Source: CAYJFK01 sp964369475
GTDB taxonomy: Bacteria > Bacillota > Clostridia > Oscillospirales > Feifaniaceae
Assembly: GCA_964369475.1 (NCBI GenBank)
Contig: CAYJFK010000093.1
Span: 1-6,468 of the forward strand
DNA: 6,468 nt
Direction: 5' to 3'
Below are positions 1 through 5,100 of the stretch, piece after piece. Position 1 is the first letter of the stretch, and each line of letters opens with the position of its first letter. The notes beneath the pieces are model-generated. The model saw only the letters and a list, made by a program, of their open reading frames with translations, ran no database searches and was not told the origin of the DNA. The position numbers were made by a program, and so were the translations under genes.

Positions 1-175
1 GGCGGAACGGCGGAACGGCGGAACGGCGGAACGGCGGAACGGCGGAACGGCGGAACGGCGGAACGGCGGAACGGCGGAACGGCGGAACGGCGGAACGGCG
101 GAACGGCGGAACGGCGGAACGGCGGAACGGCGGAACGGCGGAACGGCGGAACGGCGGAACGGCGGAACGGCGGAA
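1..175. repeat. Tandem array of an 8-bp unit (GGCGGAAC), about 22 copies
   Basis: Twenty-one perfect head-to-tail copies of GGCGGAAC fill 1-168, and a 22nd copy ends as GGCGGAA at 175. The array runs off the left edge, so its true length is unknown. No copy carries a substitution, which suggests recent expansion by slippage or gene conversion. Because 8 is not a multiple of 3, all three frames of a strand read the same 8-residue cycle (GGTAERRN on plus), and no frame has a stop inside the array. One plus frame stops at TAA 178-180, just inside the following hairpin, so the 3' end of a repeat protein cannot be excluded. An intergenic satellite next to a terminator is more likely. Confidence 0.95.
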
Positions 176-212
176 TATAAAAAAGCCTGTGCGGTGCACA
201 GGCTTTTTTATA
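176..212. terminator. Bidirectional intrinsic terminator hairpin beside the 8-bp array
   Basis: A 17-bp perfect stem has its GC-rich core at 185-192 (GCCTGTGC) pairing with 196-203 (GCACAGGC) around a GGT loop. An A6 tract (179-184) pairs with a T6 tract (204-209), and three more A-T pairs lie outside. With a U-tract on both strands it could stop transcription in either direction. It could serve an unseen plus-strand gene to the left of the window or back up termination of the marR-type gene to the right. Confidence 0.85.
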
Positions 213-229
213 TTCTCTAGAAATCCCAC

Positions 230-280
230 CGCCTTAGTCATGCTGTCATAAACCTATATTTTACTTGTAGCATCAAGGCG
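230..280. other. Possible stem with internal loop, intergenic
   Basis: CGCCTT (230-235) can pair with AAGGCG (275-280), and ATGCT (240-244) with AGCAT (269-273), leaving a 4/1 internal loop and a 24-nt apical loop. No reading frame, promoter or known RNA family was recognised. It may be part of a 3' untranslated region or chance. Apart from the hairpins listed, I see nothing else in 213-366. Confidence 0.3.
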
Positions 281-286
281 CAAAAC

Positions 287-313
287 AAGCCCCATGCAGA
301 GCACAGGGCTTTT
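287..313. terminator. Terminator-like hairpin with TTTT on the plus strand
   Basis: AAGCCC (287-292) pairs with GGGCTT (306-311), and inside it TGC (295-297) pairs with GCA (301-303) across a 2x2 mismatch. The plus strand runs out in TTTT, and the minus strand in TTGTTTTG. It lies about 55 bp beyond the stop of the minus-strand MarR gene and could be a second terminator for it. The interrupted stem makes this moderate rather than strong. Confidence 0.5.
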
Positions 314-328
314 ACTTCATAGCTTATG

Positions 329-349
329 GGCGCACTAAATCAGTGCGCC
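329..349. terminator. 8-bp hairpin just downstream of the MarR gene
   Basis: GGCGCACT (329-336) pairs perfectly with AGTGCGCC (342-349) around a 5-nt loop. It begins 17 nt past the last base of the MarR-type stop codon on the minus strand. No U-run follows on that strand, so it is either a weak terminator or a stabilising 3' end structure working with the 287-313 hairpin. Confidence 0.5.
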
Positions 350-366
350 GCTAACTTGGAGAAATT

Positions 367-807
367 TTATTGGCGCATATTAATTGTAGGCATAATACGA
401 ACGATGGTGTCGATAGCGTTCAAAAGCTCCTCTTTTTCCGTGTCGCCGAGCAACTTTATCTGATCTTCAAATAAAACATTAAAATGACGTTCTGCCTCGG
501 AAAGCACTTCTTTTCCTTGATCGGAGAGCGTGATGTGAATTAGTCGTCTGTTCTCTTTTGGATATATGCGTGTTACACAGCCCTTTTGCACGAGCGAGTC
601 GACAAGTATTGTGAGCTGCTGTTTGCTTACATTCATCTTCTCTGCCATGTCGCCCATGCTTATGCTCTCTATGCTCTTTAGATACCACATGATGCTCATA
701 AGGTTTGCCGACAGGCCATATTCCTTTTTAAATATAGAGGCAAAGGGCTTGCTTACACTTTCGAGATTAATGTGTATATACTGTATAAGGTTTGATGAAT
801 TTTCCAT
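367..807 (-). CDS. MarR-family winged helix-turn-helix transcriptional regulator
   Basis: A 146-residue protein of usual MarR length. Such proteins are cytosolic dimers that bind palindromic operators and often release DNA on binding small ligands. Residues 51-76 form the helix-turn-helix (MGDMAEKMNVSKQQLT...), with a recognition helix starting SKQQLT. The wing follows at about 80-93 and contains PKENRRLIHITLSDQG; N86-R87-R88 stands where the family usually has D-x-R/DRR. Flanking helices (about 5-45 and 97-140) would form the dimer interface. The frame is open to 897, but ATG at 807 is preferred. It has a 10-nt Shine-Dalgarno match (AAGGAAGTGA, 816-825) spaced 8 nt away, and the longer start would overlap the promoter at 869-897. 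The gene is monocistronic in this window, with no target gene beside it. Ligand and targets cannot be read from the sequence. The family call is firm; the subfamily (multidrug, oxidative or aromatic sensing) is open. Confidence 0.92.
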   Translation of the reverse strand: MENSSNLIQYIHINLESVSKPFASIFKKEYGLSANLMSIMWYLKSIESISMGDMAEKMNVSKQQLTILVDSLVQKGCVTRIYPKENRRLIHITLSDQGKEVLSEAERHFNVLFEDQIKLLGDTEKEELLNAIDTIVRIMPTINMRQ

Positions 808-815
808 CTTTATGC

Positions 816-825
816 TCACTTCCTT
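816..825 (-). promoter_or_regulatory. Ribosome binding site that fixes the MarR start
   Basis: Minus-strand AAGGAAGTGA matches 9 of 10 bases of the extended Shine-Dalgarno AAGGAGGTGA and lies 8 nt before ATG 807-805. This decides against the in-frame upstream start at 897. Confidence 0.8.
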
Positions 826-859
826 GTATGAATAGTATCTTTTGTGGCAAAACCGCTGT

Positions 860-880
860 ATGTATATTATTTTAATACAT
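860..880. promoter_or_regulatory. Candidate autoregulatory operator of the MarR gene
   Basis: ATGTAT (860-865) and ATACAT (875-880) are inverted half-sites separated by 9 bp. They straddle the predicted -10 box (869-874) of the MarR gene. MarR proteins commonly bind palindromes of about 16-22 bp over their own promoter, so size and place fit. The site is AT-rich in an AT-rich region, so chance similarity is possible. Confidence 0.5.
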
Positions 881-897
881 TCCAGCCAAAATGTCAA
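869..897 (-). promoter_or_regulatory. Sigma-A type promoter of the MarR gene
   Basis: Minus-strand TTGACA (897-892) is a perfect -35. After a 17-nt spacer comes TAAAAT (874-869), five of six matches to TATAAT. Transcription would start near 862, giving a leader of about 55 nt to ATG 807. Confidence 0.75.
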
Positions 898-1080
898 ATC
901 TTTTTATACACAAAAAATCAATCATGTGATAATTTTCACTTTTTTATTTTTGGAAATATTATGCAATTATGTAAATTTTTAATAATTCTTGCTAATTTAA
1001 TTAATAAACTATGAACAATTCTAAAATTATTTTTATATTAAAAAATTTTTACTTTCCTGATTAAATAATAATATCAAGGC
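898..1080. other. Gene-free, very AT-rich tract
   Basis: No plausible coding frame, tRNA or strong hairpin is seen here. The stretch is dominated by A and T runs and sits immediately upstream of the MarR -35 box, so part of it could act as an UP element. I see no clear divergent promoter on the plus strand. Confidence 0.6.
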
Positions 1081-1091
1081 AGATCATCACG

Positions 1092-1184
1092 CAAAAGCGA
1101 CAATTACCGTATTTTTATTTTGTTTTAAGCATAATTTTAACCGCTTTTGTACTGTATTTGCTCGGTCGAAAGAGCGAGTTTTTT
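1092..1184 (+). terminator. Terminator-like hairpin with T6 (1161-1184), possibly ending a short RNA
   Basis: CTCGGTC (1161-1167) pairs with GAGCGAG (1172-1178) with one mismatch around a GAAA loop, followed by TTTTTT (1179-1184). Upstream, CAAAAGCG (1092-1099) can pair with CGCTTTTG (1142-1149). Together they could be the 3' part of a small plus-strand transcript, because no plus-strand protein gene precedes the terminator. No convincing promoter was found, so an unlinked or decayed terminator is equally possible. Confidence 0.35.
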
Positions 1185-1238
1185 GGTAACTAAACACAGT
1201 AGGTTTGAGGCGGCTTCGGATTACATCTATCACCCTAG

Positions 1239-1258
1239 GGTGGGGAGAGATGGATTCG
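1239..1258. repeat. 20-bp copy of the tRNA-Tyr 3' end (att-like direct repeat)
   Basis: The 20 bases here are identical to 1655-1674, which are the T-loop, T-stem, acceptor 3' strand, discriminator and first two C bases of CCA of the tRNA-Tyr gene. The match stops exactly at 20 bp on both sides, and the copies are 416 bp apart in the same orientation. Duplication of a tRNA 3' end downstream of an intact tRNA gene is the usual footprint of site-specific integration. The left edge overlaps a 12-bp perfect palindrome CACCCTAGGGTG (1231-1242). No integrase is encoded between the copies, so this would be a remnant or a dependent element. Confidence 0.7.
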
Positions 1259-1260
1259 CT

Positions 1261-1322
1261 TTTCTGCGGAAAAGCCACGGCGGTTAAAACAGTCCACAGG
1301 ACTGTTTTTAAGTGCCGCCCTT
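1261..1322. repeat. 62-bp hairpin insertion that splits the left end of the doublet
   Basis: These 62 bp interrupt the left copy of the terminal repeat exactly between its 9-bp tip and its 18-bp arm, while the right copy is continuous. The insert is itself a hairpin: AAAACAGTCC (1286-1295) pairs with GGACTGTTTT (1299-1308) around ACA, and GGCGG (1279-1283) pairs with CCGCC (1315-1319) further out. It could be a nested small palindromic element or a lineage-specific helix. No obvious target duplication is visible. Confidence 0.6.
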
Positions 1323-1454
1323 GGGTGGCAACTGCAACTCCCGACCGTTTCAAACAGACTGTGCCGCCCTGTGCCTGCGTTAGTGCCGTTTGAAAGGCAA
1401 TAAGCATTCCTGCACGACACTGCCTTGCCACAGCACGGCACAGCCTGTTTGAAA
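1323..1454 (+). repeat. Left unit of the doublet: arm plus 107-nt hairpin
   Basis: An 18-bp arm (1323-1340) and a 7-nt spacer precede a hairpin. Its base is a 19-bp stem with one mismatch (1348-1366 with 1436-1454). CTGTG (1369-1373) pairs with CACAG (1429-1433), and the upper stem is 1382-1389 with 1414-1421. The apical loop is exactly 24 nt (1390-1413). Its mismatches become G-U pairs if the minus strand is the RNA. Confidence 0.7.
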
Positions 1455-1463
1455 TCCTGCAGA

Positions 1464-1595
1464 CTTTAGGAAAAGTATGCCGTCTTGTAGCGAGGCATAG
1501 TTCCGCAGGAATGCTTGTCGCCTTTCAAGGAGCTATAACGAAGCTACGGGGCGGCATACTTTTCCTAAAGCGGCCTTGAGTTGCAGTTGCCACCC
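1464..1595 (-). repeat. Right unit of the doublet: inverted copy with different but paired stems
   Basis: A 19-bp perfect stem (1464-1482 with 1552-1570) is followed by GTAGC (1487-1491) with GCTAC (1543-1547), then 1497-1504 with 1529-1536. The apical loop is 24 nt (1505-1528), complementary at 22 of 24 positions to the left loop. The 18-bp arm lies at 1578-1595. Read in the same direction as the left unit, the internal segments around GCCGCC and CGTTA, and around TGCCT and ACGGCA, are conserved, while the basal and upper stems differ on both sides and still pair. Confidence 0.7.
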
Positions 1596-1616
1596 AGCGA
1601 ATCCTTCTTCTCAAAT

Positions 1617-1654
1617 AAAAATAACAGGAAGGCTGAAGCCTTCCTGTTATTTTT
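1617..1654 (-). terminator. Strong intrinsic terminator of the tRNA operon
   Basis: AAAAATAACAGGAAGGC (1617-1633) pairs over 17 bp with GCCTTCCTGTTATTTTT (1638-1654) around a TGAA loop. On the minus strand the stem begins at the final A of the tRNA-Tyr CCA and runs out in TTTTTATTT. It should isolate the tRNA transcript from the repeat element beyond it. Confidence 0.9.
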
Positions 1655-1739
1655 GGTGGGGAGAGATGGATTCGAACCATCGTAGCAATGTTGCAACAGA
1701 TTTACAGTCTGCCCCCTTTGGCCGCTCGGGAATCTCCCC
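1654..1739 (-). tRNA. tRNA-Tyr (anticodon GTA)
   Basis: An 86-nt class II tRNA including an encoded CCA (1656-1654). The 7-bp acceptor stem GGGGAGA/TCTCCCC closes perfectly, and the discriminator is A. The anticodon loop is CTGTAAA, giving anticodon GTA. A long variable arm (around TGCAACATTGC), typical of bacterial tRNA-Tyr, precedes the T arm with its TTCGAATCC. It is second in the operon, 3 nt after tRNA-Thr. Its last 20 bases before the terminal A are duplicated downstream at 1239-1258. Confidence 0.97.
1655..1674. repeat. tRNA-Tyr 3' end, proximal member of the 20-bp direct repeat
   Basis: These bases lie within the functional tRNA-Tyr gene and are identical to 1239-1258. In an integration model this is the attachment core that restores the tRNA, and the distal copy marks the far boundary of a 416-bp insert. 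Confidence 0.7.
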
Positions 1740-1742
1740 ATA

Positions 1743-1818
1743 TGGAGCTGGTGAACGGAATCGAACCATCAACCTGCTGATTACAAATCAGCTGCTCTGC
1801 CGATTGAGCTACACCAGC
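1743..1818 (-). tRNA. tRNA-Thr (anticodon TGT)
   Basis: A 76-nt tRNA including encoded CCA (1745-1743). The acceptor stem GCTGGTG/CACCAGC is perfect, with a T discriminator. The D arm contains TAGCTCAATCGGCAGAGCA, the anticodon stem is GCTGA/TCAGC with loop TTTGTAA (anticodon TGT, reading ACA), and the T arm contains GGTTCGATTCC. It is the first gene of the two-tRNA operon, about 28 nt after the predicted transcript start. Confidence 0.97.
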
Positions 1819-1852
1819 TTATATGCCTCACAGTATTTGTAAAGCGAATATA

Positions 1853-1881
1853 ATTATAACAAAGGTTGTCCCACTTGTCAA
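1853..1881 (-). promoter_or_regulatory. Perfect consensus promoter of the tRNA operon
   Basis: Minus-strand TTGACA (1881-1876), a 17-nt spacer and TATAAT (1858-1853) match the housekeeping consensus at all 12 positions. Transcription should start near 1846, shortly before tRNA-Thr, as expected for a highly expressed stable RNA operon. Confidence 0.9.
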
Positions 1882-2075
1882 CACTTTTTTCAAAATATTT
1901 TTTATTTTTACAAAATAGTGGAAATCAGGGCAAAATACCCCCTTGATACTGCTCGAAAAGATCCAAACGCATAGCTAAAAACACCTTCTTAAAAAATGTA
2001 CTGCAAGCAAAAAGGTCTTTATGAAAGCATTTTCTTATTTATACTGAACTTTCTGTTAATTTTTTTCCGTTTTGG
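1882..2075. other. Gene-free region between two divergent promoters
   Basis: This lies between the leftward tRNA promoter and the rightward promoter of the c-di-GMP gene. It is AT-rich with several A and T runs. I see no coding frame with a ribosome site, no tRNA and no strong hairpin. A binding site for a regulator of the c-di-GMP gene could be here, but none is recognisable. Confidence 0.6.
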
Positions 2076-2104
2076 TTTACTTATACACATTTCTTTGTTA
2101 TAAT
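2076..2104 (+). promoter_or_regulatory. Promoter of the c-di-GMP gene
   Basis: TTTACT (2076-2081, four of six -35 matches) is followed by a 17-nt spacer and a perfect TATAAT (2099-2104). The start would be near 2111, giving a leader of about 67 nt. That is too short for a c-di-GMP riboswitch aptamer, and none is seen. Confidence 0.65.
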
Positions 2105-2110
2105 TCAGAT

Positions 2111-2129
2111 GGGCAAATATATAATGCCC
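2111..2129 (+). promoter_or_regulatory. Small dyad at the predicted transcript start
   Basis: GGGCA (2111-2115) pairs with TGCCC (2125-2129) across 9 AT-rich bases. It could be a stabilising hairpin at the very 5' end of the mRNA or an operator just downstream of the promoter. The stem is short. Confidence 0.35.
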
Positions 2130-2177
2130 TACTATACCTAAATTAAGTCTCATTCAAAGAATAAGGAGATTTTTAAT

Positions 2178-5100
2178 ATGAATACAGGAGAACAACTTTT
2201 TCTTCAAAAAGATGGTGGAGAAAGATTAGAACGAGAGTTTGAACTTGCGCCTTTACTTAAGGCCTTTTTAGACTGCGCCCCTCTTGCCATGAATGTTTGG
2301 AACGGAAAAATGGAAAACATTATGTGCAACAGGCATGTACTCGATATATTTAAAATAGACGATGGAAATCAGTATTTAGAAAATTTTTATAAATTCTCCC
2401 CCATGTACCAACCAAACGGCATTACCTCGGAGGAAATGTCGAAAATTTGTTTTGGCAAGGTAATAGAGGAGGGTTATAACACCTTTAGCTGGATGCATCA
2501 AACGCTGTCGGGCGAGGAGGTACCCAGTAAAATAACACTTTTTAAGATTAAAGAAACGGGCCAAGACATATATATTGTAGGATTTGTTCAAGATCTTCGC
2601 TATGAATTTTCTTCACATAGGGTGGTCGATTACGACTACTACTTTACCGATATTATACCACAAAGCGTTTTGATAGACGAGATGAGCGACCTTTCCGACG
2701 AGTGGTTTTTCTCGCTCGATCTGCGAACCGGTAATTTTCACTACTACGGAAACACATGGAGCAACAATATAAGCGGCCAATCTACACTTACAGAGAGCGA
2801 GATGTTCGAGCTCGGTTTAATTCATAAAGACGACATCGAGCTATACAAAGAGATGATAGGCAATTTAAAGTCGGGCAAAAACGAAACTTACGACATAAGA
2901 TTTTTAACAAACGATTCTTATCGCTATTCCAAGATAGCTTGTAAAGTCATAAAAGATCCTAACGGCAACCCTGTTTTTGCCGTTGGTAAGGGGAGCGATA
3001 TTCACGAGCAGAAGATATTTGAAGAGCGCTCGCAAAAAGACCTTTTGACAAACTGCTACAACAAGATTAGCTCGGAGAACATTATAGAGGAAAAACTTAA
3101 AACCTTGAAGAATGGCAGCCATGCTTTTTTCATTGTAGATATAGACAACTTTAAGGGAATTAACGACAATTTAGGCCACTTTTTCGGCGACGAAGTTCTG
3201 CGCGAAATATCGGCCTCTCTTAAGGCTACATTTAGAGATATAGACATAGTTGCAAGAATAGGCGGCGACGAGTTTACCGTTTTTGTAGAGCACATCACCG
3301 ACATTGAAATAGTAAAAATGAAGGCCGAGAAAATTCTCGAAGTCTATTCCAGAACATATGCAGGCTCTTACAGCGAATATTCCATTTCGGGCAGTGTTGG
3401 CATCTCACGCTACCCTAAGGACGGCACAACATATAGCGAGCTATACCAAAATGCCGACAAAGCGCTAAATCAGGCCAAGATTATGGGCAAAAACAGATTT
3501 GTTATATACACTGACGACCTCGATGTAGGCACAACAAGAAGCATTACAAAGATAGAAAATGCCAACAGAATAGCGAGCTCCTTCTTCGATTACGAGCTTA
3601 TCTCGGCAGTTTTTAACATCCTGTACGAGAAAAACGGCAACGATGAGTCTATTAACGAGGCGCTTAAATATCTATGCCAAAAGTACAACGCCGATAGGAG
3701 CTATATCTTCGAAACGCTCGATGGCGGCCTGTCTTATAGCAACACATTCGAATTTTGCAAGGATGGCATAAGTGCCGAGATTGAAAACTTGCAAGAACTT
3801 CCCGTCGAGCTCTTTGTCGATTTTATCGACAAGTCGCACAACGACATAATTTATTCTAACGACCTGCGAGAGACCTTCGAGCATGAAGGCGCTTTTGAGT
3901 TAATGGCTAATCAGGATATATTGTCCTTTGCCCACGCACAGGTAAAGCGTGAGGGCGAGATGACATTTTTTATCGGGCTCGACGACTGCACAAAGACGAG
4001 AGTTTGGAGCGAGAGGGAGATAAACAGCCTACAATACATAGGCAAGCTTATTTCCATTATATTACAAGGTGCAAATCTGCGCAGAGAGGTAGATAAACTT
4101 CTCGAGAGAAACACAAACTCTGCCCATATATTAGACAGCTCCGACAACATTGTATATGTTTCCGACATAGAGACAAGCGAGCTTTTATACCTTAACAAAA
4201 CGGCCCTTGCCATGGCGGGCAACCCCACAAAGGAGCAGTGGCAAGGCAAGAAATGTTCCGAAGTCTTGCCCGATATTGCCTTTAATTGCGACAATATCAG
4301 CAGTAACTTTTTAATTGAAAACGACTATATAGATGATAAATACTACGAATGGTCGGTGCACAGCGAGCGGCTCGACAAGACATTTTTAATAAAGGAAAAG
4401 CTAATCCCCTATAACGGCAAGCTTGCAAAGCTCGACATAGCGACAAATGTTTCCGAGCTGACAAAGCTCGAGCAAAAGCTTAAAGAGAGGCTTGAAGACG
4501 AGCAGTTTATAACAAATTGCGTTGGTATGCTCCATACCGACAGCGACCCTGCATCCTCGATTTACTCTTTGCTTGCCGCCGTTACAAACTACTTTGATTC
4601 GGAGCGAAGTTATATTTTCGAAATTTCGCAGTGCGGCAACTACATAAGCAACACATTCGAATACTGCGCAAATGGCGCCCAGCCTTTCAAGGAGCACCTG
4701 CAAAATCTTCCGATAGCCGATTTGTCGCTCCTCTTAAACAAATGCGACGAGCATGGCTCTTTTTGCATGAATATCGACGAGGCTCTGAGGTCTAAAAACA
4801 CACTGGAGTACGAGCTTATGTCAATGCAAAACCTTACCGACATAGTTGTGGGCTCTATTCGCTTGGACGGCTCTCCCATTACCGGCTTTGTTGGGGTAGA
4901 TAACCCAAAGAAAAACAAGGAAAAGATAGGCATTATACGCTCTGTTTCAAAATTTACAGCGAGCTTCCTCGATGCGACCGAGCTTGTGGCTAAGCTTAAT
5001 AATCTTAGCTACTACGACACCCTTACAGGCATAAAAAACAGGCACAGCTACAACAGCGCACTAAAGGAGATAGACAGCAAGGAGATAACAAGCCTTGGCA

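Larger units (their letters stand above)
1252..1604. repeat. Dyad-symmetric non-coding element: inverted doublet of a 132-nt hairpin unit
   Basis: The element has matching inverted ends. The right end (1578-1604) is 27 bp that reappears inverted at the left as GGATTCGCT (1252-1260) plus 18 bp (1323-1340), separated by a 62-bp insertion. Inside are two hairpins of exactly 107 nt (1348-1454 and 1464-1570), each 7 nt from its arm and separated by a 9-nt centre around CTGCAG (1457-1462). Arms, spacers, hairpins and loops are placed symmetrically about position 1459. The few open frames are short, lack Shine-Dalgarno sites and change with the repeats, so I call no protein. It resembles a very large REPIN or MITE in layout, but I recognise no named family. 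Confidence 0.8.

Noticed and set aside
808..897. Upstream start giving a 176-residue MarR protein
   Set aside because: The extra 30 codons overlap the promoter and operator, and the extended Shine-Dalgarno lies before ATG 807.
1087..1431. Minus-strand frame of 114 codons in the repeat region
   Set aside because: It crosses the tRNA-like copy, the nested hairpin and half of the doublet, has no ribosome site, resembles no family I know, and its sequence is explained by the inverted repeats.
1239..1674. Complete integrative element at tRNA-Tyr
   Set aside because: Only 416 bp lie between the two tRNA copies and no integrase or cargo gene is encoded, so at most a remnant or dependent element can be claimed.
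1576..1842. Plus-strand frame of 88 codons
   Set aside because: It runs antisense through both tRNA genes and the tRNA terminator. It is open by chance.
2105..2177. c-di-GMP riboswitch in the leader of the c-di-GMP gene
   Set aside because: The predicted leader is only about 67 nt and AT-rich, with one 5-bp dyad and none of the conserved aptamer segments.
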